A DNA stretch of 64,000 nucleotides from positions 2,542,001-2,606,000 of the forward strand of contig CP082230.1 in the NCBI GenBank assembly GCA_019856515.1, given 5' to 3'. The translations under genes were made by a program, and so were the position numbers. Positions 9,745 to 18,600 of this stretch are shown piece after piece. This DNA comes from Prolixibacteraceae bacterium (GTDB taxonomy: Bacteria; Bacteroidota; Bacteroidia; Bacteroidales; Prolixibacteraceae). Position 1 is the first letter of the stretch. Each line of letters begins with the position of its first letter. The notes below the pieces were generated by a model, which saw only the letters and a list, made by a program, of their open reading frames with translations, did not search any database and was not told the origin of the DNA.

Positions 9745-11574
9745 CTACCATCCTGGGTTTTGAATCAAACCATATTGCTTGTTAATCTCGTTAACAGGAA
9801 TGGGTTGTAAGTAGTACTTATTATCCCAATTGTCTGCCCATGTAAATGGAGTCCACTTAAAATCACGTAGTTCAATCTTAAAAGAACCATCAGGCTGTTT
9901 TGTCGTATAAATAATATGGCGCTTGTATTTAAGCACTTCGCTGATCATTCTACGATTGATATCAAAGAATCTTTCTTGCTCCATTACATATTCAACTTTA
10001 CGCTCATACAAAATGATGTTTAGTAACTTCTCCTTAGAATCGCAGATTAGTCGGGCAGGCATTGTTCCAGTCACATTTGTAGCAGCCACAGGAATAAGTC
10101 CCACACGTTGACGAGTTTGGTTGAGATAGTAGTATACATCATGTCCGAATTCATCTGCTCCAAGCATGTTTAACTCTGCCATACACTCCGCAATTCCTAG
10201 GTAAATCTCCGGCATACGGATATAGGCATTACAAAAAGGACGATTTAAAATCTCATTTTTATAATCTCGGGTCCATTTTCGCGTTCCGAACCCATTTAGA
10301 CATAAACTTTTAAAGTAGCCTGGATTATTAATTCCTTCACGTCCTTTGTTATAAACCTCTGCCTCACGTCCTTGCCAACGATCTTCATTAACCACAATAT
10401 TCTCATACATACGAGGATCACGGATATACTCTAAGTCTTTATATTTTGTTTTTGGAGCGTGTTTTTTGAAGTAAGGATTTTGGAAATACTCATTATTCGC
10501 TAGCTCTTCTGCTGAAGCATTTGTGTCTAAGACAGGAAGCGATCCATCCGTAAACTCATACCCATTTACATGTTCAAAACTTGGCATATTCATTCCATAA
10601 CGTGTATTACCAAATGCACGTATGTTTTTCAGCCAACGAGCTGTCTTCTGAACTGGAAAGATAATTTCTCCATTATTACGATTTAGATAGCCATCTGCAT
10701 AAGCATCTCTATAACCATTTAGAGTATTATCTTTCGGTAATACTAAACCAAACCAGTCCCCATTTTTAGTATTAGTTCTCATGAAATCCATACCTGCATC
10801 TAAAGCATCTTGCCAACGACTCTCTTTGTAATTACCTAACCAAGTGATGAACTTCGCTGAAGCTTCCCCGTCTTTAAAAGGGTTTGCACTATTAAATAGT
10901 GGGCTAGCAATGTAATGAAGAGTCTTAAACTTCACCGCTTTTGCAGCAGCAGCAGTTAAATGACCAAAATCATCCTCTGCGGCATGCCAAGGCAGCACTT
11001 TCGCTGCTTCATCACACAACTTGACAATAAAATCGGCATGCTCTTGGACTGTCATACGCTCCATGTAAGTATTTTCTGAAGGAAGATATACATGATCTAT
11101 TTTAGGCATTCCTCCAAAGTAGCGAAGCATTTCTAAGTAATGATATGCCACAAGAACCTTAACCTCAGCTTTTCGGGTTGCTTTCTCCTCATCGGTCATA
11201 TCAGGGACTTTATTCACATTCTCAATGTAAGTCCAAAGAATGCGTAATTCGTTGGCAGGAATATCGTATGTTGGTTGCGTACTTGAGTTAATTGATCCAT
11301 CATGATATGCTGTTGGACGTTTTCCAGCCATATAGTCCGTTAACTGATCAATTCCCTGGTATTTATAACCAGTACCATCAATAATTCTAGTTCTTAATGT
11401 ATGATAACAGGTTGCAAGCGCTTGATCTGCATTAAGTTTATTACTATATACATCTTCAATAGTTTTATCTCCACCATTAGGTTTATCTAAGAAATTGTCC
11501 CCAACTTTGAAATCCTCACAACTACTGATCAACAAGGCACATAATGCAAATACAATTATATATGTCTTTTTCAT
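9745..11574 (-). CDS. SusD/RagB-family outer-membrane lipoprotein (first pair)
   Basis: Lipoprotein with signal peptide and lipobox ISSC (MKKTYIIVFALCALLISSC). SusD hallmarks are the N-terminal NFLDKP, AYHYLEMLRYFGGMP, VEYVMEQERFFDINRR and the C-terminal GLIQNPGW. At 609 residues it is slightly long for the family. It follows its SusC by 18 bases and precedes the second SusC by 25 bases, so all four genes are probably one transcript. It would bind ligand at the cell surface and act as the lid of the SusC barrel. It is only distantly similar to the second SusD, so the two pairs probably bind different ligands or parts of one glycan. Confidence 0.93.
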   Translation of the reverse strand: MKKTYIIVFALCALLISSCEDFKVGDNFLDKPNGGDKTIEDVYSNKLNADQALATCYHTLRTRIIDGTGYKYQGIDQLTDYMAGKRPTAYHDGSINSSTQPTYDIPANELRILWTYIENVNKVPDMTDEEKATRKAEVKVLVAYHYLEMLRYFGGMPKIDHVYLPSENTYMERMTVQEHADFIVKLCDEAAKVLPWHAAEDDFGHLTAAAAKAVKFKTLHYIASPLFNSANPFKDGEASAKFITWLGNYKESRWQDALDAGMDFMRTNTKNGDWFGLVLPKDNTLNGYRDAYADGYLNRNNGEIIFPVQKTARWLKNIRAFGNTRYGMNMPSFEHVNGYEFTDGSLPVLDTNASAEELANNEYFQNPYFKKHAPKTKYKDLEYIRDPRMYENIVVNEDRWQGREAEVYNKGREGINNPGYFKSLCLNGFGTRKWTRDYKNEILNRPFCNAYIRMPEIYLGIAECMAELNMLGADEFGHDVYYYLNQTRQRVGLIPVAATNVTGTMPARLICDSKEKLLNIILYERKVEYVMEQERFFDINRRMISEVLKYKRHIIYTTKQPDGSFKIELRDFKWTPFTWADNWDNKYYLQPIPVNEINKQYGLIQNPGW

Positions 11575-11592
11575 AATATTCTTATTTCACGA

Positions 11593-14500
11593 TTAGAAAC
11601 GAAGTGTAGCTCCTAGATTAAAGATCTTAACAACAGGATATTTGTCATTGTAGTTTGGTTCAGACTCTGGGTCCATAATGTCGAATTTTGAGAATGACAA
11701 TAGATTATACCCCGTTAGTTTCACCTCTAATCCTTTTAACCCAAACCGTTCTACACTGCTTTTATTGAATCGATACCCCAAGGTTACATTCTTCAACTTG
11801 ATATAGGACCCATCTCTCAACCAAACATCCGATGTAAATTTGTTGTTACTTGAAGTTCCATTGACCATACGAGGAAATTCAGACTGACCAGCAGTTTCTT
11901 CTTGCCAAGAATTATCAATAATGTATTTCATATAGTTTCGGTTGTTCCCTTTTTCAGAACCGATTTCTCTAAAAGGACCATCTAAAAGAAGTGTTCTACC
12001 CGTAACTCCTGTCCAGTTCATAGATGCAAATATTCCTTTGTAAGAGAAACCCATATTCAATCCGAAAGTATAATCCGGACGTTTTGAAGTAGCCAAGTAG
12101 TGTTGGTCAAAAGAATCAATCTGTCCATCTCCATTTAAGTCGACATATTTCGCATCACCTGGGCGGATCTTTACATTTCTATGATCAGGGATCCCATCTT
12201 TCATTACATATGTTTTTATACCATCCGCTGCAGTAGTGATATTAAAATCATCTTCCGTAAACAGTCGATCATATTCATAACCAAAAATTGCTCCTACTTC
12301 ATACCCTGTTTTTAGTAGATATTCTTCTCCTGGTCTTGAAGGGACCTCGTCTTGGAATATAATTTCATTCTTTGCATAAGATACGTTTGCAGATACATTG
12401 TATTTGAAATCACCTACTTTATCATTCCAACCAAGTTGTAACTCATATCCATGATTCTTCACACGTCCCATATTTACAGATGGAAACTTATTCCCAAATC
12501 CAGCCATAAAAGGGACTGTTTTGCGAGAAATCAAGATATCTTTACGATCATCATAGAAAATGTCTCCAACAAATTTCAAACGGTTATCAAGGAAATGAGC
12601 ATCTAAACCAATATTGGTCTTTTGTGCTGTTTCCCATGTAAGATCAGGGTTTCCAATCGCTCCCTCTGCAACACCTTTTCTCCATAATGTACTATTCTGT
12701 CCATAGTTATATCCATTGGTATACAACTTAAATGTTTTATGATAATCTCCAAGTCCTAATGCATAAGAATTAGGCAGGTACATGAAACGTCTTCCATCCA
12801 TTCTGTCATTACCAACAAGACCTATAGAACCTCTAATTTTCAAATAACTAATTAAATTTTGGTTCTTCATGAAGTCTTCTTCTGAAATCACATACCCTAA
12901 CGATAAAGAAGGGAATAGTCCATATCTTTTACCAGGGGCAAAATTTTCTGATCCATTATATCCTGCATTGATCTCTGCCACATACTTAGATTTATAATCA
13001 TATGTAATACGACCGACTAAACCAACATAACCGGTAGGTATAGACTCAAATCTTTCGGGCTTTTTAATATAGTATTTCTTAGTTTGGTTATATAGTATCA
13101 AACCGCCAATAGAGTGATTCCCAAATTTTCTATTATAACGTAAACTTGTTTCAAAATACCAATCTCTTGTTCTACCTGCAATCTTGTTCTCATATTTCAA
13201 TGGAGCATCTTTCTCCATAATTTTATATGCATGCTCGTAGTTATACCCTTCATCACCAGGCATTAGTGTTGATCCATCAATCTCTGATGTATAATATATT
13301 TGGTAATACTCTCGTTTACCTACCGCCTTTTTCTCTACTGTATAAGTAGTATTATAGGCACCTTTTACTTCAAATGAAAGACCTTTGGTAACAAAATCTA
13401 GCTTCTGTTTTAACGCCAAATTTAGGTTCATCGTATTCTTTACATTATTCTTGTAACCCGCACCATAGTACTTTTTCAATACATTGTTATCCATCAGAAT
13501 CCCGTAGTATCTATTAGGGTCGACCATATTTAGTCTTCCATTAACAACCCCAGGAGACACCATTGGTGCAGATATATTTAGATCTTGCCAAGTCATATTT
13601 AATGGAGACTGTGTATTTCCAACAATACCACCAATACCTAACTTTAAGAGTGTAGATTTTGTAATATTGATATCGATATTTGAACGGTAATTAAAACGCG
13701 TATAGTCGAAGTTGTTGTCGTAATCTAAACCTTCGAGTTTCTTAAACAAACCCTCTTGATATAAAAAGCCTAAAGAGGTAAAGTATTTCACTTTCTTGGT
13801 TCCACCTGAGATATTCACATTGTGTTGTGTTTGAAGAGACTGTTTATTCATCAACTCTTCTCTCCAATCCACGTCTGGGTAAAGTAATGGATCATCTTTC
13901 AAACGAAATCTTTCCATATCATAATCAGAAAATGAATTCTCTCTGGACAATCCATCTCTAATGTTCATCTTACGAACTGCTTGTGCAAATGAATAACTAT
14001 CTGCCATATCCAATAAAGCTGTTGGGCTTTGAATACCAACCGAAGAGTTGATCGTAATTTGTGCAGGACCATCCTTTCCTCGTCGTGTGGTAACAAGAAT
14101 CACCCCATTTGCACCACGTACACCAAACACAGCTGTTGCTGAGGCATCTTTAAGCACTGAGATTGACTCGATTTCGTTAGGATCCATTTGGAAGAAATCA
14201 TTTTCTACCCCATCCACTAAGATTAAAGGTTTTGATGCACCTTCTGTTAATGATCCTGTACCACGAATAAAGATATTGGGATCTTCAGCCCCAGGCTGAC
14301 CACTTGTTTGAATTGAAGAGAGTCCTGTGATCTGACCTGCCAAGGAATTAGCGACACTCGCATTTGGAGAACGCACCAATGCATCAGTTTCCACTGAAGA
14401 AATTGCACCAGTTAAAGTCTCCTTCTTTTGTGTACCATAACCCACTGCAACGACTTCACCTAAATTGATACTACTAGCTTCAAGCTCAATTTTGAATACA

Positions 14501-14841
14501 CTTTTAGAGCCGACCATTATAGTCTGTGGCTCATACCCCATAAAAGAGACAACAATCGAAGCATTGCTATCTTTTACCTTCAATGTGAAATTACCATCAA
14601 AGTCTGTCACAGTACCTGAGGTTGTTCCTTTAATCATTACGGCAGCTCCTGGGATAGGATAACCATCTCCATCTTTTACCTCACCTTTAATGGTTCGGGA
14701 GGTACTCTGTTGAACTGCATTTGCTCCACCGCTATCTGCAGCATAAAGTTGGGGACTCACCCCCATTAGAAAGATCCAAGCACAAAGTCGTAATAGAATA
14801 CTCCTTTTATTGCAATAGACCATTGCTCTAAGATTGTTCAT
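11593..14841 (-). CDS. SusC/RagA-family TonB-dependent outer-membrane transporter (first pair)
   Basis: First gene of the operon and a canonical SusC of 1082 residues. A long signal sequence ends QLYA. Then come the carboxypeptidase-regulatory-like domain (IKGEVKDGDGYPIPGAAVMI), the motif VVAVGYGTQKKETLTGAI, and the plug signature ESISVLKDASATAVFGVRGA with NGVILVTTRRG. The barrel ends LGATLRF, with a C-terminal phenylalanine. Starts at 14841 or 14823 are both ATG and both precede the signal peptide. The upstream gap holds a promoter-like pair and a long palindrome, so transcription probably starts there under the regulator encoded further upstream. Confidence 0.95.
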   Translation of the reverse strand: MNNLRAMVYCNKRSILLRLCAWIFLMGVSPQLYAADSGGANAVQQSTSRTIKGEVKDGDGYPIPGAAVMIKGTTSGTVTDFDGNFTLKVKDSNASIVVSFMGYEPQTIMVGSKSVFKIELEASSINLGEVVAVGYGTQKKETLTGAISSVETDALVRSPNASVANSLAGQITGLSSIQTSGQPGAEDPNIFIRGTGSLTEGASKPLILVDGVENDFFQMDPNEIESISVLKDASATAVFGVRGANGVILVTTRRGKDGPAQITINSSVGIQSPTALLDMADSYSFAQAVRKMNIRDGLSRENSFSDYDMERFRLKDDPLLYPDVDWREELMNKQSLQTQHNVNISGGTKKVKYFTSLGFLYQEGLFKKLEGLDYDNNFDYTRFNYRSNIDINITKSTLLKLGIGGIVGNTQSPLNMTWQDLNISAPMVSPGVVNGRLNMVDPNRYYGILMDNNVLKKYYGAGYKNNVKNTMNLNLALKQKLDFVTKGLSFEVKGAYNTTYTVEKKAVGKREYYQIYYTSEIDGSTLMPGDEGYNYEHAYKIMEKDAPLKYENKIAGRTRDWYFETSLRYNRKFGNHSIGGLILYNQTKKYYIKKPERFESIPTGYVGLVGRITYDYKSKYVAEINAGYNGSENFAPGKRYGLFPSLSLGYVISEEDFMKNQNLISYLKIRGSIGLVGNDRMDGRRFMYLPNSYALGLGDYHKTFKLYTNGYNYGQNSTLWRKGVAEGAIGNPDLTWETAQKTNIGLDAHFLDNRLKFVGDIFYDDRKDILISRKTVPFMAGFGNKFPSVNMGRVKNHGYELQLGWNDKVGDFKYNVSANVSYAKNEIIFQDEVPSRPGEEYLLKTGYEVGAIFGYEYDRLFTEDDFNITTAADGIKTYVMKDGIPDHRNVKIRPGDAKYVDLNGDGQIDSFDQHYLATSKRPDYTFGLNMGFSYKGIFASMNWTGVTGRTLLLDGPFREIGSEKGNNRNYMKYIIDNSWQEETAGQSEFPRMVNGTSSNNKFTSDVWLRDGSYIKLKNVTLGYRFNKSSVERFGLKGLEVKLTGYNLLSFSKFDIMDPESEPNYNDKYPVVKIFNLGATLRF

Positions 14842-15001
14842 AAACGTCTGTTTAGATACTAAGAATAGTTAGATATTGTTCGAATTAATCATCACATATG
14901 CCTACGATCAACCACATCCATAAAGAAACTACAATACTTCTCAGTATTTCTATTTCTTTGAGTTATGCAATCGTTTGTTTTACAGGCCATATCATGGAAA
15001 C

Positions 15002-15030
15002 CAAATATAAGGCTGCTTGGATTATGTCAA
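15002..15030 (-). promoter_or_regulatory. Candidate promoter of the SusC/SusD operon
   Basis: On the minus strand TTG (15030-15028) and TATATTTG (15009-15002) are separated by 18 bases, fitting TTG...TAnnTTTG. The implied leader to the susC start at 14841 is about 150 nt. The -33 element touches the palindrome at 15029-15069. Confidence 0.5.
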
Positions 15031-15069
15031 TTGTACAGGAGTTCATTAATATTGAATTCCCGTACAATT
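15029..15069. repeat. Long interrupted palindrome upstream of susC, possible operator
   Basis: Arms 15029-15045 and 15053-15069 are 17 bases each and complementary at 15 positions, around a 7-base centre. It directly abuts the -33 element of the candidate operon promoter. No T run follows on either strand, so an operator for the neighbouring AraC-type regulator is more likely than a terminator. Confidence 0.6.
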
Positions 15070-15199
15070 ACTTTACATATAGTTCATAAAATTATCCCTT
15101 CATTATCACAAAGCGATGAGAGGACAACTTTAAATAATTGGTTATCGAAGTGATGTTAAAGAATAGGAGAAAATTAATAACTCAAACCCAAGAATTATT

Positions 15200-16402
15200 T
15201 TACCCTAATTGTTCACGAAAAACTTTAGGTGAAACGCCACAATGTGATTTAAAACTGCGGCTAAAATAACATGGTGAAGAGAATCCAACACAATAAGCAA
15301 TTTCAGAGACCTGCATATCCACTCTTTTTTCTAAAAGTATTTTGGCTTTTTCAAGTCTCATATTAAGAATAAAGTCATTAGGGGTTAAGCCTGTAATACT
15401 TTTAATTTTATGAAAAAGAGAAGTACGTCCCATTCCCATACTTTCTGCCAAATCTTTTATATTATAACTTGAATGATCAATATGGTCATATACTTCTTTT
15501 ACCAATTTTTGCAATATTACAATATCAATTCCATTAAGCTTCTCCCAGTCTTTTTTTATAAAACTTAGATTCAATGATTTATCATCAATAAGACTTAATA
15601 AGACGCTCGTTTTTTTATGAGCTATCGTATCCTCATTAATACGATCTAATAAAACTCTTTCTTTTTCTAAAGTCCTTAATCCAATCTCTTGGTTTGACGA
15701 TTTAAATATCAGAGAAATAACAACTTGAATCCCACCTATTACATCAACTTTAATTTCAGCATTAGACGCGTCTAGAAGAGAAGAAATTATTTTAGAATTT
15801 TCTTTAAAAATAACCTCTATTATTTCTCTTTGTGTTGTTATCTTTTTAATATAAGTAATGAAACCTGGCCTTTTAAGTAAATAATTGAAATTAAACTCCA
15901 TTTGCCATCTACCTTTCAAATCCAATGACATGAAAGAGATCTTATCCAAAATAGCATAACTATAGGATGTTTGCCATGTATGAATAAAATAATTCATCAT
16001 TAATAAAAAACGCTCTACTGGTATATGAGCAAACGTCTTCTGCATTTTATGTGGATTACAAAAATGTATAGAGTTAACTTTACATGATTGTAATAACTGC
16101 TCCTTGAATAATTGACACAACAGAAACAGGTTAGGGGCATTATCGCGACTATCAGTTGAAATAGGAACAGTCGAACTAACATCTTTAATTGTGTCTAATA
16201 TCTCCTTTATCTCAATGTATTTATTCAAAACTTCTTTAGAGACACTATCTTGATCAATTAAACGTAAAACCTCACCTTCAACCTTCTCACACCTTACAAT
16301 AATTTTCTTACAGAGTCGTTCAATCAATGATTGACTTTGGGGGTACACAAACTCTCCACAAGATTGTGTTTCTCGAGAAAACCCTAATTTCATCCTTACC
16401 AT
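15200..16402 (-). CDS. AraC-family transcriptional regulator with an unrecognised N-terminal region
   Basis: The last ~110 residues form an AraC DNA-binding domain with two helix-turn-helix units (NIKDLAESMGMGRTSLFHKI and ISEIAYCVGFSS-like VSEIAYCVGFSSPCYFSRSF), in the form seen at the end of Bacteroidota hybrid two-component regulators. There is no signal peptide, membrane segment, YYY sensor or receiver domain. Residues 20-250 faintly resemble a degenerate histidine-kinase core: a helical stretch, then RFLLMMNYFIHTW where an N-box would be, then GIQVVISLIF. No catalytic histidine or ATP-binding glycines are convincing. The gene is co-directional with and upstream of the SusC/SusD operon, so local control is likely. 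Starts at 16402 and 16393 are both possible. Confidence 0.8.
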   Translation of the reverse strand: MVRMKLGFSRETQSCGEFVYPQSQSLIERLCKKIIVRCEKVEGEVLRLIDQDSVSKEVLNKYIEIKEILDTIKDVSSTVPISTDSRDNAPNLFLLCQLFKEQLLQSCKVNSIHFCNPHKMQKTFAHIPVERFLLMMNYFIHTWQTSYSYAILDKISFMSLDLKGRWQMEFNFNYLLKRPGFITYIKKITTQREIIEVIFKENSKIISSLLDASNAEIKVDVIGGIQVVISLIFKSSNQEIGLRTLEKERVLLDRINEDTIAHKKTSVLLSLIDDKSLNLSFIKKDWEKLNGIDIVILQKLVKEVYDHIDHSSYNIKDLAESMGMGRTSLFHKIKSITGLTPNDFILNMRLEKAKILLEKRVDMQVSEIAYCVGFSSPCYFSRSFKSHCGVSPKVFREQLG

Positions 16403-16758
16403 AGGTATCTATCTTTAGGTAATAGTATACATAATTTGTAGACTGTTAATTAAAATTACAAACAATAAAAAAAACTATAGATTTATTCTTTAAAAAAAAT
16501 AAATCATAGCCCATTATTAACATTCAAACTACAAATAGGCAAAGGAACATTACTGATTAAAGAATGAGGAGAATTATGGAGTACAAGACGATGCTTCACT
16601 CCAATGAAGTTACGATAATTGATTTTCATTGTTAGTTGGTATTTAGTTTTAGTCGTTTTATTAGCTGATCCTAAATCAAAACAGAGTCACAGGATCTGAT
16701 ATAAAACTAGAACTAATTCAATCAATTAGCGAAGATATAGACACATAAAACGCGATAG

Positions 16759-16794
16759 TATTATTCAATTAAGGTATACTATTATTCAATTAAG
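16759..16794. repeat. Pair of 15-bp direct repeats, 21 bp apart
   Basis: The 15-mer tattattcaattaag occurs exactly at 16759-16773 and 16780-16794. The 21-bp period is two helical turns, so both copies face the same side of the DNA. It lies about 360 bases upstream of the AraC-type regulator start and behind the DUF1573 terminator. Confidence 0.7.
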
Positions 16795-16864
16795 TACACC
16801 TTTATATGTTTATGGTGTAAACATTCACAATTATCGTATTTCCTAAAAAATAATTAAATAAAAA

Positions 16865-16892
16865 AGAGGAAATCAAACGAATGATTTCCTCT
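16865..16892 (-). terminator. Rho-independent terminator of the DUF1573 gene
   Basis: Perfect 11-bp arms 16865-16875 and 16882-16892 with a 6-nt loop, followed on the minus strand by a T-rich run, 22 bases after the stop codon. Confidence 0.8.
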
Positions 16893-16913
16893 CTATATTA
16901 TTGTACTATTGAC

Positions 16914-17999
16914 CTATTCAGAAACCACTTCCCCAATTACTTTTAAAATTGAAGTTGGCTGATTTGGATCATTTGTTATGATGGTTACGGTTTTGTATTG
17001 ACGACCATGTTTACCATGAGAATCAAAAACGACCTTCATATTTGTTGATTCTCCTGGAGCAATCATTTTAGAATCTGGAGTCACAGCCGTACAACCACAA
17101 GACGCTTTCACCTTATGAATTAACAAGTTTGACTTTCCCTTATTCTTGATAACAAAAACATGTTCCGCCTTCTCTCCTTGCTTAATTTTCTTGAAATTAA
17201 ACTCTTTACTATCAAAACGAATTGAAGGTGCATTTGCACGCTCTTTTGCTGAAAGTTTAGAAAAATCTTCAACAACAGTAGCACTCACACCAATAGAGTA
17301 GTTGTAGTCTTCGTTTCCATTCATCTTTAAATAGATTCGTTGTGAATCATATCCAAAGATATTTGCCTTACTCGCATCATATTTCACAATTACTCTTCCT
17401 TTTTCACCTGGAGCAACATTTTCAGGTTCAAATTTCACAGAAATAAAAGAGGGCTTTCTTGCTAATCCTAATGCAACGGGCTTCTCTCCAAAGTTATAGA
17501 AATCAAGGCTCTTCTCTACCACCTTAGTATTCATAACTCGTGTAAAAGCAATATAGTTGGTTGCCATATTTATTAAACCAACCTTGCGAGGAAATAACTC
17601 TTGTGGCGTACGTTCACGACCAATAACCTCTCCCATAATGCGAAGCATAATATTATTATTATCTGCATTAGAGGAAACTCTTACGGATTTTGTAAAAGCA
17701 CCAGGTCTATTCGCCGGATCAAACGTCACAGCTAATACATCACTACCTCCAGGAGGAATAGGACGTCTTTTCCATACAGGAGTTGTACACCCACATGAAG
17801 GCTGAGCATTCACGATGATTAGTGGTGCTTTACCCGTATTTTTAAATTTAAAATTGTAAGTTGTTTTACCGTCAGCTTCTTTAATTACCCCATAGTTGTG
17901 TTCGTAAGACTCGAACTCAATATGACCTTTAGGAGCTTGTGCTAACAACGTAATGTTGATGGCTAGCATCATGACGAAAAAAGATAAAAACTTCTTCAT
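16914..17999 (-). CDS. Exported protein with two DUF1573 domains
   Basis: A 361-residue protein with a signal peptide (FVMMLAINITLLAQAPKG) and two immunoglobulin-like DUF1573 domains, at about residues 24-125 and 255-361. Each has the family core: FNFKNTGKAPLIIV-type strand, then PSCGCTTP in the first and ASCGCTAV in the second, then a PGG/PGE turn and VTFDP-type strand. A middle segment (130-245) looks like a third, more degenerate Ig-like domain. The family is common in Bacteroidota and its function is unknown; an envelope or surface role is inference. It has its own terminator. Confidence 0.88.
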   Translation of the reverse strand: MKKFLSFFVMMLAINITLLAQAPKGHIEFESYEHNYGVIKEADGKTTYNFKFKNTGKAPLIIVNAQPSCGCTTPVWKRRPIPPGGSDVLAVTFDPANRPGAFTKSVRVSSNADNNNIMLRIMGEVIGRERTPQELFPRKVGLINMATNYIAFTRVMNTKVVEKSLDFYNFGEKPVALGLARKPSFISVKFEPENVAPGEKGRVIVKYDASKANIFGYDSQRIYLKMNGNEDYNYSIGVSATVVEDFSKLSAKERANAPSIRFDSKEFNFKKIKQGEKAEHVFVIKNKGKSNLLIHKVKASCGCTAVTPDSKMIAPGESTNMKVVFDSHGKHGRQYKTVTIITNDPNQPTSILKVIGEVVSE

Positions 18000-18600
18000 G
18001 CGTTATTATTTTTGTTACCACAATCTTCAACTATTGAAGGTTGCATTGGATTATAATTGATGATTAATCTTTCAGTTTTTACTACATAACAAATTGTCTA
18101 AATACAGACAGTGTAAATTAACAATAATATATTTAGATTATTATGTTACTCAATAAATAAAAGTATAAAATTTAACTCATAATAAATTATTTGATAAAAT
18201 TATTGTTTTATAAGATGAAACAACTCTTTTCACCTTTAAAGTCGTATGAGCACAAACAAAACATTAAAAGGAAATATCTTTTTATATTACCATACCTTCA
18301 CAAAAGGCTTGTTTTATTCTTTCCATTCATTTCACAACAACATTAATCCATCTTACAAATATTCGATAAATTAACATTCAAGATACAGGTAGGAATAAGA
18401 TCGAATACTATCATAAACCAAAGATGAGTTATCTCTGAGATACAACAAGTACAATAAGTTCTATTATACCTAGGTTTAATTGATCTAAAGTTTCTGAATA
18501 GATCTATAATATCATCTTATTCTTATGGTATAAAAGTAAAAATAAAGAGCAACTATTAGATAGTTGCTCTTTATTATATTTCGTAGAGTTATATGTATAC
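18000..18600. other. Intergenic region, no gene seen
   Basis: A 601-base AT-rich gap. It contains the purA terminator at 18541-18575. A 43-codon frame at 18215-18346 on the plus strand has no recognisable features. No TAnnTTTG match was found close to the DUF1573 start. Confidence 0.55.
18541..18575 (-). terminator. Rho-independent terminator of purA
   Basis: Arms 18541-18555 and 18561-18575 give up to 15 bp around a 5-nt loop, with a T-rich tail on the minus strand, about 25 bases after the stop codon. Confidence 0.8.

Larger units (their letters stand above)
16403..16913. other. Intergenic region with a direct repeat and a terminator
   Basis: A 511-base gap between the AraC-type regulator and the DUF1573 gene. 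It contains the 15-bp repeat pair at 16759-16794 and the terminator at 16865-16892. A 19-codon frame on the plus strand at 16576-16635 has a purine-rich leader but nothing else to support it. No other gene is seen. Confidence 0.6.

Noticed and set aside
16576..16635. 19-codon plus-strand frame preceded by a purine-rich stretch
   Set aside because: Too short to judge; Bacteroidota rely little on Shine-Dalgarno sites, so the leader is not evidence.
18215..18346. 43-codon plus-strand frame in the purA-DUF1573 gap
   Set aside because: It is basic and hydrophobic without a clear signal or membrane pattern, and no promoter or homologue is recognised.
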